Source: Paraburkholderia youngii (GTDB lineage: Bacteria; Pseudomonadota; Gammaproteobacteria; Burkholderiales; Burkholderiaceae). From it: a stretch of 64,000 nt of DNA. The translations under genes were made by a program, and so were the position numbers. How positions within the stretch are numbered: the stretch's first letter is position 1; every line of letters begins with the position of its first letter. The stretch is taken from assembly GCF_013366925.1 (NCBI RefSeq), contig NZ_JAALDK010000003.1, positions 434,001 to 498,000 of the forward strand, given 5' to 3'. The notes beneath the pieces are model-generated. The model ran no database searches. It saw only the letters and a list, made by a program, of their open reading frames with translations, and had not been told where the DNA came from. Positions 26,825 to 37,295 of this stretch are shown piece after piece.

Positions 26825-29091
26825 ATGTCTGATGAGGGCTTGTCCGTTCTGTCCGCACACCCGGCATTGGCGGTCGCGGTGCTTGCCAGTGTGACGAGCA
26901 TGGCAGCCGGTTCCGCGCAGGCGCAAGTCACGGCGGTGAATAACTACTGGAACGGTACCTCGTCTTCCGACTGGTTCAATGCGAGTAACTGGATCGACAA
27001 CGGCGGCAACCATCTGGTGCCCGATTTTCGCACCAACACTACCTTTATCAACACGCTCACGAGCAATCGAACGGTCATTGACGGGCTCGCCGCGCCGTCG
27101 CGGATCGTCCGTATCGGCGACGGCGCCAGCAGCGGGAGCAATGGTTCACTGAACATCCAGAACGGCGGCACACTCGATGTGTTGACCAACAGCGGCGGTG
27201 GCTATGTCGCGGTCGGCTATGGCACGCCGAATCCATCCATTGCGGCGCTGACAGTGACCGGAGCGGGATCGCGGTTGTCCGCAGCGGGTTACATGTACGT
27301 TGCGCTGTTCGATGCAAACCAGGGGACGATGAACGTTCAGAACGGTGCGCTGGTCGAGGCCGGCGTGAGCCTTGATGTCGCAGGGGGGCGGGCAGCACCG
27401 GGATCGTCAACGTGGTGGGGCAGAACTCGGTACTGCGGGTAGGCAACAGCTTTTTCGTCGGTGACGTCGGCGGGGGAAGGTTGACCATTTCCAATGGTGG
27501 CGCGATGAGTTCCGGAACCGGATTTCCGCCGCTCATATCGGGGGTAGTTGCGCCGACCGACTCCATCGGCTCAGCAACAGGCGCTGTCGGCGAAGTTACC
27601 GTCATTGGCTCCGGTTCATCGTTGAGCAGCAGCAACCCGCTCATCGTGGGCGGTGCGAACCCCGCGCTGATCCCCTTCTACCTTGAGAGCCTTGGTCTTG
27701 ATGCCACGGTGCTCTTCATGGGCGATGGTTCACTGACCAGTGCCAACGGCGGAGCCGTTAGCTCCGGGGTTGGGCCGCATACGGTCCAAGGATTCGTCAA
27801 CAACACGTTTATTGGCGGCACGCCGGGCAGTACGGGTAGGGTCACCGTCACTGATCCGGGCTCGAACTGGACCGTGGGTGGCAACCTGATGATCGGTGGC
27901 GATGGCAACGGGACGCTGACCATCGCCAATAGCGGCCGCGTCTCCGCGGTGTCCGTCGTGCTAGCGCAGACTGCGAATTCCACCGGAATGCTGAACATCA
28001 TCGGCGCCGCCGCCGGCGCAGCGGCCGTCGCGCCAGGCGTACTCAACACCGGCAGAGTGGCGTTCGGTGGCGGTACGGGCGATATCGTGTTCACCCACAC
28101 GGACGCCAGTGGCAATTACCTGTTCCCTGCGGCCATGGTCGGCTCGGGCGCCGTCAATGTTTATAGCGGTAAAACCGTCATGACGGGGGCCAGCACGTAT
28201 GTCGGTCCGACCACGGTGCATGGGGGCACCATCGCTGCTGGCGAAAACAATGTCTTCAGCCCGAATTTGGACTATGCGGTCCAGCCTGCTGGCACATTGG
28301 ATTTACGCGGCTTCGACCAGCGCGCTGCCGGCGTCGTCAATGCGGGTCTCGTGCGCATCGCTAGCGATCCGGGGACTGTGCTGACCACGACCCACTATGT
28401 CGGTCACAACGGCACGATCGCCCTGAACACCTACCTCGGTGGCGACAATTCGCCTTCGGACCGGCTTGCCATCGACGGCGGGTCGGCCACGGGCACCTCG
28501 GCGCTCGCGATCACCAACGCCGGCGCCCCCGGTGCGCTGACGACGGCCAGCAGCATCTCGCTCGTGGTTACGACTAACGGTGGCACTACCGACGCCGGCG
28601 ATTTCGCGCTCGGCACCGAAGTGCGCGGTGGCGCCTTCGACTACCGTCTGTATCAGGGCGCCGTCGGCGGCGCATTTCCGCACGACTGGTTCCTACGTTC
28701 GGATTTCGTCGTCGGACCAGGGGCGGAGGAGCCGGGCATCCCGCCCGGTGACGAGCTGCCCGAAGAACCGCCGCCGCCCGAGCTGCCCCCGGGCGAGTAC
28801 CCGATCATAGGCCCCGAACTTGCCACTTACTCGGTGATGCAGCCGCTCGCAAGACAGCTGGGCCTGACCATGCTCGGCACGATGCACGAGCGTATCGGCG
28901 ACACGCTCACACAGGACCCGGGCCGTGCCGGCAGCGAAGGCCTGGCCCGTTCTGCGTGGGCGCGGGTGTTCGGGCAGCAGATCGACAACCGCTACGAGAC
29001 CTACACCGATGCGCGCGCGAAGGGGCAACAGATTGGCGTGCAGGCCGGTGTCGACCTCTGGCGCGGCAGCTTCATGCCAGGCCATCACTAG
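26825..29091 (+). pseudogene. autotransporter adhesin, frameshifted and without a beta-barrel
   Basis: After a signal-peptide-like N-terminus (LAVAVLASVTSMAAGSAQAQ) comes a long passenger of Gly/Asn/Ser-rich beta-helix repeats (for example GSLNIQNGGTLDVLTNSGGG, GRLTISNGGAMSSG, GTLTIANSGRVSAV). A Pro/Glu-rich linker (PPGDELPEEPPPPELPPGEY) and the start of the outer-membrane barrel (RSAWARVFGQQIDNRYETYT) follow. A one-base shift at the G6 run near 27385 separates the two halves (MVGQNSVLRVG begins the second). The barrel frame stops at 29089 after about 50 residues, whereas the domain needs about 250 or more, so the protein could not insert itself or export its passenger. Confidence 0.83.
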
Positions 29092-29142
29092 ACAGTGCTC
29101 GAGCAACGCTTACGGATGAGTGCCTCTGCACCATCAATAAAA

Positions 29143-30225
29143 TTATTGTTTTTCGTCGTTATTGACATCATTTTCGGGTGCGTCAGCAGGCTGTCGCCAG
29201 CATTCTAGTTCAGCGGCAATGCGCTCGCGACTATTGCCCCAAAGTAGTTCACGCACGTCGTCGGGCCATGCTTCGACGTGGCACCCGTGATGATGCAGCA
29301 GCGCAAGCGCGAGCCGCTCCATTCCGAATGCGATGCAGGCCGAGTGCGCGACGGCGCCATTCGCGCAACGCAGTTTCCATATCCGACCGAAGTGGTCCAT
29401 GTGATAGTTGAACGATAGGCAGGCGGTTTTGCGGTGCCGATCCGTTACCGGGATCAGCAGTTCGAATTTCAACTGCTGCGCGCGCTGACTGTCCGCGACG
29501 ATCTTGCCGCCGCGGCCGAAAAATGGGTCGTTCGCGACGTCGAGTTCAGCGGGCAGGCGTAACATTTCTGTAAGTGCATGGCCGCGTTCGATCCATGTCG
29601 CACGAAAAGCCTGAACATCTTCTGGCGAGCCAATCCGCACGTACTCGCGCATTCTGAACATTTGCATGCGCGTCGGATCCAGGGAAGGCTCGTGACGGAA
29701 GCAGTACGACAGCACGTCAATTGTGAGCCCATTTTCTGGTAGCGGGCCGCGTCGCGCGATGACCGGGTAGACCGGATAGCACGCAGCGGGTGTGAGCACA
29801 GCGCGCGTTGGCTTTTGCTGGGCCAGCCACGCGTCGCTTCGCTCGTCGCCGGGATCGGATACCACGTCGTCGAGCGCCCGCAGCAGGCGCCGGTGGTCGC
29901 GCTCGTCGCCGCAGAACGCGTGAATCGTGCCGGCGAGGTGCGGAAAGTTGTTCAGGTATTCGCTGTCCTCGAAGTCCTTGCGTGGCACCGCCGGGGGGAA
30001 GCGCAGAACTTCCGGATGCTGGTCCGCAGCCATGCACGATATCAGCCAGGTCAGGCGTTCAACGATGCCTTCGTAGATATGGTTGTGCCCATACAGGCCG
30101 TTTTCGCCGGTGTCGACGAGCAGGCCGGCTGCGATCAACCGGTCGCGCAACGGCCGCTGCGCATCGGATATGGGGGCATCACCGTGTGCATAGTTAGGGA
30201 GGGAAGATGTGACACGTACGCTCAT
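29143..30225 (-). CDS. class II aaRS-like amino acid:[carrier protein] ligase
   Basis: This 360-residue protein resembles the catalytic core of an atypical class II seryl-tRNA synthetase without a tRNA-binding domain. This is the family shown to activate amino acids with ATP and load them on the phosphopantetheine arm of a small carrier protein. The class II motif 3 is seen as CIAFGMERLALALL near residue 310, with YCFRHEPSLDPTRMQMFRMR for the motif 2 region. Cysteines in LTPAACYPVYP and AHSACIAFGME are candidates for the family's zinc site. It starts 2 bases after the dehydrogenase gene and is the last of four genes. The amino acid used (glycine or alanine in known members) cannot be read from the sequence. 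Confidence 0.88.
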   Translation of the reverse strand: MSVRVTSSLPNYAHGDAPISDAQRPLRDRLIAAGLLVDTGENGLYGHNHIYEGIVERLTWLISCMAADQHPEVLRFPPAVPRKDFEDSEYLNNFPHLAGTIHAFCGDERDHRRLLRALDDVVSDPGDERSDAWLAQQKPTRAVLTPAACYPVYPVIARRGPLPENGLTIDVLSYCFRHEPSLDPTRMQMFRMREYVRIGSPEDVQAFRATWIERGHALTEMLRLPAELDVANDPFFGRGGKIVADSQRAQQLKFELLIPVTDRHRKTACLSFNYHMDHFGRIWKLRCANGAVAHSACIAFGMERLALALLHHHGCHVEAWPDDVRELLWGNSRERIAAELECWRQPADAPENDVNNDEKQ

Positions 30226-30226
30226 T

Positions 30227-31417
30227 TCATGCCTCTTCTATTAATAGTGACGGGCGCTGCGCAAGTAGCAGACTGGCCGTGTTCTGGTCAATCCGGTCGT
30301 TGTTAATCATTAGGGGGGCAGAGTAAAGGTCGCGCAGATGCCGGCCGATGCTATAGCGGCCGCCATTCCGGTACCCGCTGATCCCGCAGATCATCATCGC
30401 CTCGTGCGCGACCTTCAGTGCGGCCGACGAGATGCTGGTTTTCAGGCTATTCATATCCGCCATGAAGCGGAGTTGAACGGTCAGCGGCAATTCTGTTGCG
30501 CATTTGCCGTACTCGGCCGCATGCACAGTCTGCGCTGCGGCAAGTGCCGTACTCAAGCGTGCTTTCATCATCTGCAACTGCTCGGTCGCACGAACAAGCC
30601 GCCCTCTGGCAAGCAACATGCCATCCGGCAACCCGCGCGATTGAGCGCGACAGTACGCGTTTGCGCGCCGCAGCGCATCCGCCGCGATGCCGGTCCATAC
30701 GGCTGCCCACAGCGCATGCGACACCGGTTGCATTGTACGGTTGGCGATGTCGCTGAACGGTGGGATCAGAATCTGCGCATCATCCACGTTCGCGACGAGA
30801 CGAAATCCCGAGCTACAGGTACCTCGCATACCAAGCGCGTCCCAGTTGCCTTGCGGTTCTAGTGCGATCTGGGTGCGCAACGCCACAATTAGCACCTGAT
30901 CGGAGGGCGGCGCGTCATCCGCACGGCGCGCAGTAATGAGAATGGCGTCAGCGTAAGCGCCATACGAGATAGTGGGCGCGTCTTTCTCGATGCGGAACCG
31001 CTGGCCGTCATGCTGTACTGCGCACATGCTGGCGCGCAGACTTCCGCTGGTAGTTGCCTCGGAGGTCGCAGATCCGAGCAGCAACTGCTCACGGGCCATC
31101 CGCTCGACGAAAGCGAGCTGCCAAGGCCGGCCGCAGCAATGGGAGATCACGCACGCCGCCTGGGTCAAATGCATTGCGTAGATCATCGCAGTGGACGCGC
31201 AGCCTTGCGCGATGACTTCGCAGAACGACGCGACGTCGGTCAGCGTTAGACCGGCGCCGCCGAAACTGGCCGGAACCAATGCGGGCAGGAGATGCTCTTT
31301 TCGCAGTGCGTCGATAGCTTCGGCCGGGAAGCGCGCATCGCGATCGACTGAGTACGCATGCTTGGCGGCTACCCGAGCGACCCGCAGTGCCGCCTCGTGC
31401 GCAAGCTGTGCGTTCAT
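30227..31417 (-). CDS. acyl-CoA dehydrogenase-like flavoprotein
   Basis: The 396-residue protein has the three-part acyl-CoA dehydrogenase fold: a helical N-terminal domain (FPAEAIDALRKEHLLPALV, PASFGGAGLTLTDV), a middle beta domain (ATSEATTSGSLRASM) and a C-terminal helical domain (VAHEAMMICGISGYRNGGRY). The start overlaps the stop of the acyl carrier protein gene by 4 bases. Beside a carrier protein and an amino-acid loading enzyme it is likely to oxidise the carrier-bound aminoacyl group, as PigA-type enzymes oxidise prolyl carrier proteins. That role is inferred from context. Confidence 0.88.
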   Translation of the reverse strand: MNAQLAHEAALRVARVAAKHAYSVDRDARFPAEAIDALRKEHLLPALVPASFGGAGLTLTDVASFCEVIAQGCASTAMIYAMHLTQAACVISHCCGRPWQLAFVERMAREQLLLGSATSEATTSGSLRASMCAVQHDGQRFRIEKDAPTISYGAYADAILITARRADDAPPSDQVLIVALRTQIALEPQGNWDALGMRGTCSSGFRLVANVDDAQILIPPFSDIANRTMQPVSHALWAAVWTGIAADALRRANAYCRAQSRGLPDGMLLARGRLVRATEQLQMMKARLSTALAAAQTVHAAEYGKCATELPLTVQLRFMADMNSLKTSISSAALKVAHEAMMICGISGYRNGGRYSIGRHLRDLYSAPLMINNDRIDQNTASLLLAQRPSLLIEEA

Positions 31418-31665
31418 GACGTCACCTTTTGTTTTTGGAGTCGTGAGATCGCGTCGGCCATCGAATTGATACTCGAGAACAACTGTCGGCCGAGCATCTC
31501 ATCCGGAATCGCGACTTCAAAGGTTTCCTCGATAGCCAGCATCAGATGGACGGTCGCTATGGATTCGAGTCCGGCGGCGTACAAGTCGGTTTCATCGTTA
31601 AGCGTGTCAGGTGATCCGCGCAGGTGAACCGATTCGCAAATAATGCGACGCAGAATTTCTTTCAT
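31414..31665 (-). CDS. acyl carrier protein
   Basis: This 83-residue, acidic helical protein has the phosphopantetheine attachment serine at position 35 in AAGLESIATVHLMLAIEE, preceded by DETDLY, the standard ACP pattern. It lies between the hydrolase and the dehydrogenase genes and overlaps the latter by 4 bases. It is the expected partner of the amino acid:carrier ligase and would carry the aminoacyl intermediate. A phosphopantetheinyl transferase is not encoded in the window and would have to come from elsewhere in the genome. Confidence 0.9.
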   Translation of the reverse strand: MKEILRRIICESVHLRGSPDTLNDETDLYAAGLESIATVHLMLAIEETFEVAIPDEMLGRQLFSSINSMADAISRLQKQKVTS

Positions 31666-31717
31666 TTGGATACCTTATTATGCGAAGAAAAGAGGCGGGC
31701 GAAACGCATGGAACGGG

Positions 31718-33571
31718 CTACGGCTCGACAGTCGGCGTGGGTGGCGTCTTCACGTGCGGCGGGTAGGGCGTGTCCGATGAGGTATCTGGCAGGCTGCAGA
31801 ACCGTTCCAGCAACCACCGCTGCGCATCGCTCATGGCCGCCTCGCGCGCGGCGCGCATAAACAGCGAGTGATCGACTATTGGCAACATCGCGACCCGTAC
31901 GTGCGGAAATCGCCTCAGGCCACGTAGATTCGCGCCGAACTGCAGCTTTAATTCGTCGATACCGTGATCGAACTCACCGTATAACAACCGCACTTCGGCA
32001 TGTTTTTCGTGGAGAAGTTCGAGGAGTCGGCGAGCCTTGTTCGGAGAGAACGACCAACCGATGGTGGCGTCCATCAAATCGGCGACGCGACGCTCGAAAC
32101 GGCGTGTCGCCCGCGCCACGAGTCCACGTACCATGCCAGCGAGCGACGCCTTGTCGCTCCATACGCGCTTCCATTTGTCTGTGCTAAGCGCGGCTCGCCG
32201 CAGCGTCCGGTTCGACGCGATAGCGCTGCTGTTTCGCACCCGCTCCTCGTCTTGCCACACGAACTGCTGAAGATTCACGCCGAACGCGCCGACGATTTGC
32301 GGGTGTGCCGCGCACGCATGCAGACCAACGAAAGCACCGCTACAGATACCGAATGTAACGACTGCCGTGTAGCCCTGTTCGAGCAGCCAGTTCGCGCCGG
32401 CGATCACATCGGCGCATGCCTCTTGCGAATGGAGCGACTCGGCTGTAATAGTGCATTCTTCGGGGGCGCTGTCGCCGAGACCGGCCAGATCCATTCGCAG
32501 CGACGCGATGCCTATCGCGGCGAGACGGCGGGCGAATAGCACGAAGCAGCGGCCGTCGCCGATGTTGTGGTTTGCGGCCGTGTTTGGGAACAGCACCGTA
32601 GGGGCATTCTCGAGTGCGTCGCGCGGGCGGCAGTACACGCCGAAGCATGCGCCGACAGAAACCGGCTGCTCCATGAAATTGGGTCCGGCCAATGTGGGAG
32701 CGACCGGTATGGCGCGTGATGCGGAGTGATTCAGTGTGCGCAGAGAAGCGGGCGAAGCGTCGATATTGCCATTTCCGTCGGCGTCGCCTGCGAGCCATGC
32801 CGATACTGTCGCGAACGCACGAGCCGGAAGCTTGCTGAAGCGTGCCTCGACGAGAAAGTGATCAAGTTCATCGAACGGCGCACGCTCGACGGCGGCACCA
32901 TATGCTTCATATCGCGCGCCCAATGCGTTCCCGCTGTTGCGGTCGTTCGCCTCGAGCAAGAGCACGCGTCGCGCGGGTGCTGTCGTGTCGTTGCGCAGAT
33001 CGATCCCCCCGATCCTGTCGATGTCGTCGCCATGAAGCCCGAAGCCGAACGCGCCGACCGTGCGCATGCTCTCTGGCGCCTTGCACATGCTCATATGGGC
33101 GCGCGCGCTGAGCCAGCGGTGATGATGCGCATGCAGTTCACGCAGATATTTTTTCCCGGACAGCACCGGGGCGAGCAGCACGAGTCCATCAATGCCCGAC
33201 AACCGCTCAGCGGCAAGCGCGGCGAGCATCGCACCGAGCCTGAACCCGCATAGCGAGACGCGTTGTACGCCGGATACAGTGCGCAGGTATGCTAGCGCAT
33301 CGGCGATGCTGCCGATCCATGCGTCGACGCGGTCCGGATCCTCCTCAACATGTAGCGAATTGCCGGTTCCAGGATAATCGAAACGCAGCGTGGGCATTTG
33401 CTGCACAGCCAGTCGTTCGGCCAATTGCAACCATGCACGATGCGTGCATAGTTCGTCGTAGCCGAAAGCATTGCACAACACGACACCGTGCTGTCCTGGT
33501 GCGGGATGCAGCCACCCAGCACAGTCACCGAAGACGACAGCTTGCATAAGAGGCCAGTTCAAAAAACCCAT
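31718..33571 (-). CDS. tandem alpha/beta-hydrolase protein with unusual nucleophile motifs
   Basis: The 617-residue protein is a fusion of two alpha/beta-hydrolase domains. Domain 1 (about residues 20-270) has RFDYPGTGNS and the nucleophile elbow region CGFRLGA, with arginine (R111) where serine is expected. Domain 2 (about 300-600) has LRMDLAGLGDS and FGICSGA, where cysteine (C410) occupies the nucleophile position. It ends with LYGEFDHGIDEL and VDHSLFM, which could supply the acid and histidine. Domain 1 therefore looks non-hydrolytic, while domain 2 could be a thioesterase or acyltransferase acting on the carrier protein. It is the first gene of the four-gene operon, 52 bases before the carrier protein. 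Confidence 0.82.
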   Translation of the reverse strand: MGFLNWPLMQAVVFGDCAGWLHPAPGQHGVVLCNAFGYDELCTHRAWLQLAERLAVQQMPTLRFDYPGTGNSLHVEEDPDRVDAWIGSIADALAYLRTVSGVQRVSLCGFRLGAMLAALAAERLSGIDGLVLLAPVLSGKKYLRELHAHHHRWLSARAHMSMCKAPESMRTVGAFGFGLHGDDIDRIGGIDLRNDTTAPARRVLLLEANDRNSGNALGARYEAYGAAVERAPFDELDHFLVEARFSKLPARAFATVSAWLAGDADGNGNIDASPASLRTLNHSASRAIPVAPTLAGPNFMEQPVSVGACFGVYCRPRDALENAPTVLFPNTAANHNIGDGRCFVLFARRLAAIGIASLRMDLAGLGDSAPEECTITAESLHSQEACADVIAGANWLLEQGYTAVVTFGICSGAFVGLHACAAHPQIVGAFGVNLQQFVWQDEERVRNSSAIASNRTLRRAALSTDKWKRVWSDKASLAGMVRGLVARATRRFERRVADLMDATIGWSFSPNKARRLLELLHEKHAEVRLLYGEFDHGIDELKLQFGANLRGLRRFPHVRVAMLPIVDHSLFMRAAREAAMSDAQRWLLERFCSLPDTSSDTPYPPHVKTPPTPTVEP

Positions 33572-34614
33572 GTCTGGGATGTTTAATTTCGGAGTGCGGT
33601 ATTAACTCGGCTTTCCGAAAGACGGAAACCGAGAAGATGCACGCACGATCGCAACGAATCTCGGGCTTTGATAGAGCCCGATACTGCGCAAGGCCTGCGC
33701 GTCTAAACAACGAACTTAGCGCCCAACTTTTCGTGTGCCAAACCTCTCTCAGCGCTCAAGGCGCTTCGGTGTAATCCCCCAAGACGGGATGAAAACATCC
33801 ACCCACCGCACGGAATGGAACTCAGGCGAGACCGCGTTTGAAGGAGCGCATTCTCGTAGACGCCAACAAAGTGCTTGTCAATGTCACACGGACCTTGATC
33901 GCCGTTTAAGAACCACTCACACGTCGACAGCTGCGAATGACGAACGGCCACCGGCGTATGACCCATGCTCCGCTCGACGGCAAGATAGATCTGAGTCGGT
34001 AGGTAAGCTAACTAATTTTCGGTCCGCAATAATTCGCGAAAAATAAAAAAATAAAATGTTGTACCTGAAAATGTTTTCGAATAGTCTCGGAAGAAAAATC
34101 GGGCCGCCGGAACCACAGCAAAAAAACAGATGGTGCTACCAATTGTCACTCTCTGCACGCGATTGCCAAGCGTTGATCTCAGGAAATTTCGCAGAAAATC
34201 TCAAAGAAATGCATCAGGAACTGCTGACAACGATCGATCTGGGTGGGTGGGCGGTGTAAACCGTCTTTCAGGTTGGATGATGGGGGTTAGCGCGCCCATT
34301 GTCATCAAGGGGATCACGGCTCCGATGGTAAAAGGGGTAATCCGAAAGCGATATTTGAGCGGACAACGCCAGTTGCGTTCAGGCGGTTCATGCAAATTTG
34401 CGTTCATGGAATGGATAGTGGGTGGCTGTACTGTGCATTGCGGGACGCACTATGCGGCATTTCCGTGTCGACTACAAAATCGATTGTTTGGATAACACTG
34501 ATCCACGTAACGGATGCATGCGAGAAATATGCGCAATGATGGTTTTGCCAAATCGGCTTTCCGACACTAGCTTCAGCAATGTCACGTTGCTGACGGGGCC
34601 TGGGGGCATCCCGC
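33572..34614. other. region without a recognisable gene
   Basis: Only short frames are present, including a 67-codon plus-strand frame at 34056-34259 that I cannot assign. The part next to 33571 should hold the promoter of the hydrolase-ACP operon. AT-rich patches occur at 34010-34070. Confidence 0.35.
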
Positions 34615-34860
34615 GATGCAAACTTCCGGATCGCTTTTATCACGGCCATCGCTTTCCCGTGATCGTCATCAGTTGTGCCGTGCGCTAATGCTATCAGTTT
34701 CAGTTGAGGTTGCGCGACATCGACGAGCGGTTGTTCGAACGCGGCGTTGTCGTTAGTCACGAGACAATTCGACGCTGGGGCGAATCGAGTGCCAAGGCCT
34801 TGCGGGATTCTGTCGCGATAAGGAAGACAGCCGAGCATGTTCCAAGAAATATTGGATTGC
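34615..34860 (+). pseudogene. N-terminal IS6-family transposase remnant
   Basis: The plus strand reads DRFYHGHRFPVIVISCAVR, a TAA at 34686-34688 where the family has tryptophan, then YQFQLRLRDIDERLFERGVV and VSHETIRRW. This is the helix-turn-helix end of an IS6 transposase related to, but different from, the 5-kb and 18-kb copies. It is abruptly joined to another IS6 remnant in opposite orientation. Confidence 0.75.
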
Positions 34861-34869
34861 TTATAGCAT

Positions 34870-35320
34870 CAGCGAATAGAAGGAGTGGCTGCCGTTCGGT
34901 CATCGCCGTCGTTTTTCATTTTTCCCTTGTGAATCGTATGCATCACCTCGATACCAGAGAGAATTACGCGTGCACACCGAAAATCCTTGAAGCACATCAT
35001 CGATTTGATGATACGTTCGATCGGTCGATGGTTCTGCTCCACGACGTTGTTCCGGTGTTTGTTCTTCCGGCTTCTGATCGGGGTTTCCCGTTCTGCGTTG
35101 ATGGCTTCAAGTGCGGCCAGCTTCGCGCCGCTCTTATCTACGGTGAACGTCTCGGGGCTCGCCGTTCCGGTCAATGGCCTTCTGAAAGTAACGGCGCGCC
35201 GCAGCTTTGTCACGACGAGCGCGCAGAAGAAAATCAACCGTGTTGTTTTGCTTGTCGACGGCGCGATACAGATATTTCCATTGTCCTTTGACCTTGAGGG
35301 AGGTTCGTCCATCCTTCAAC
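34870..35320 (-). pseudogene. C-terminal IS6-family transposase remnant
   Basis: Minus-strand frames give DGRTSLKVKGQWKYLYRAVD, KQNNTVDFLLRARRDKAAAR and RYFQKAI, then a shift into TFTVDKSGAKLAALEAINAE and NNVVEQNHRPIERIIKSMMC. This is the DDE domain of an IS6 transposase from a third clade (IS26-like RxVKQRxxxxxG type). Confidence 0.78.
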
Positions 35321-35325
35321 TCCTG

Positions 35326-35853
35326 CCCACCGGTTGCTTGTGCTGACGAAGCGCCTTCTCAAAGGGCGGCACCCAGCGTCACCAAAAGCGGCGATCCTCG
35401 TGCGCTGCTGCACATGTCTCTCGTCACTGCCCCTCGCAGAGAAAAGAGCCTTCGTCGAGTTTTTCTGCCGGCTGCAGGGCATCGTGTCTCAGGAGGACAC
35501 ATGCATGGCGCTTCGTGAGGCACGATGAGCGGATTTTTGGGCATTGCCAAATCGGTTGCGTGGATCCCTGCCGTTCTTCTAGCGTTGCTGCGCGAGCACC
35601 TCTTATAACGCTACTATCCGCTTACGCACGTTCCCGGAAAACAACCAGAGAGACCTCGTCGACTACTTGCACGCCCCAGAGGCGCGGCCGGGCACCGTTC
35701 CAGTTCGCGACTTCATGCTGCGATGGCGTTCTCGATCCTGTCGTTCAAGTATTTTAATGCGGCCGACCGTTTCAGACTGCTCTACGTGTCGCGCCTGCGC
35801 CAGCAGATTCCTTGTTGCAGTGCGACGATTTCTAGTGAACTATAGGAGATGGT
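35326..35853. other. no recognisable gene
   Basis: Short frames only. A plus-strand stretch near 35610-35720 (RTFPENNQRDLVDYLHAPEA) looks protein-like but cannot be assigned. Confidence 0.35.
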
Positions 35854-35981
35854 ATGGACGCCTCCCTCCCGAGTCGAGTTGGAGAGGCCGCAGAAACGGC
35901 GGAGCCCTTGCTATACCCGACGGCATCGGAGTGCCAAAGTGGAAGTGTCGCAACGACCACTGAGGGTAAGGAGGGCTCGAA

Positions 35982-36997
35982 ATGAAGACTAGAACATTTG
36001 GACTGGACCTGGCAAAACGGGTTTTTCAGGTGCATTCGGTGGACATGGAGACGGGTGAAATCGAGCAGCGACAGCTGAAACGGGAATCACTGGCGAGGTT
36101 CTTCGCAAAGCAGGCGCCAGCCGTGATTGGCATGGAAGCATGCGGCCGCGCCCATTACTGGGCGCGCCGTTTCACGAACCTGGGCCATCAGGTGATGGCT
36201 GATTGCGCCGTCATTTGTCCAACCGTTTGTGAAGAGCAACAAGACGGACGCGGCCGATGCCCAGGCGATCTGGGAAGCCGTGCAACGGCCCGGGATGCGG
36301 TTTGTCGCCGTCAAGAGCGAAGCGCAACAGGCGGTACTGACTGCACCGCGTGCGTGAGCAACTGGTCAGGATGCGCCGGATGCAGATCAACCAGATGCAT
36401 GGGCTGCTGTTCGAATTTGGTGCGGCGCTACAGGGCGGAGCCCACAGCATGGACGATGCCGCGCGCGTATTGAGCGAACTGGCCGAAGCATTGCCAGCCA
36501 TGGTCATCGATACGCTGTGCGAGCAGTTGGGGCGCATCGAGGCGCTCTCGCACGACATTGCGGAGATCGAGCATCGGCTCGCCGCACGGCGACGCGAGGA
36601 CGAGGCGGCCAGGCGGCTGATGGCGATCCCCGGTGTCGGGCCGCTGAGCGTCACAGCGGCGATCGCGACGATCGGCGATGCCCATACGTTCCGCTCGGGC
36701 CGTGAGTTTGCCGCGTTCCTGGGACTGGTGCCCCGGCAAAGCGGTACAGGCGGACGCATCCGGCTACTGGGCATCAGTAAAAGGGGCGATGTGTATTTGC
36801 GCACCCTGCTGATTCACGGCGCGCGTGCGGTGCTCGCGCACCACAAGCCGCTGGCTGAGCCGTTGCAACGCCTGCTGCCGCGACGACCATTCAATGTCGT
36901 GGTGGTCGCGCTGGCCAACAAGATGGCACGCACGATCTGGGCGTTGCTGGCCCATGGTCGAACGTATCAAACCGGTTACGCGGGGCACCCCGCGTAG
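35982..36997 (+). pseudogene. IS1111-type transposase with an internal frameshift
   Basis: The start encodes MKTRTFGLDLAKRVFQVHSV and GMEACGRAHYWARRF. Around 36200 the frame is lost (expected FVQPFVKSNKTDAADAQAIW is present one frame over), and a further shift leads to REQLVRMRRMQINQMHGLLF from about 36350. The C-terminal domain is then intact (IPGVGPLSVTAAIATIGD, VPRQSGTGGRIRLLGISKRG, NVVVVALANKMARTIWALLA). Confidence 0.88.
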
Positions 36998-37200
36998 AAC
37001 ATCAACTTACCAAGGAGACTGGTCGTCGATAGGTTGCGCAGGATGACGTGCGCGTGATGGCAAAGCGGTCGGACCGCGGGGAAGCAAACCTGAATCGTGT
37101 CTTGTCCTTCGAGGACTCGTTGGAGCTGAGGCCTTCCCCAGGCGAATTCCATCAGGGCCAGCGGACCGTGTCCGTCACAAGGCCGGATATAGTGGAATGG
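36998..37200 (+). ncRNA. candidate bridge/seek RNA region, truncated
   Basis: The sequence downstream of the transposase keeps GATGGCAAAGCGGTCGGACC, GCAAACCTG, a CGAGGACTCG stem, CGAATTCCATCAGGGCCAGC and AAGGCCGGATATA in the family order. It breaks off before the terminal repeat. Confidence 0.4.
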
Positions 37201-37295
37201 CCTCGTCCCACCTCCGGCGGATGTATGCAAACGATCGGCGCTAGAGGACATGGCAGTATGGGCAATCCCTGGTCCACGACTGAACGGAGGCCGTC

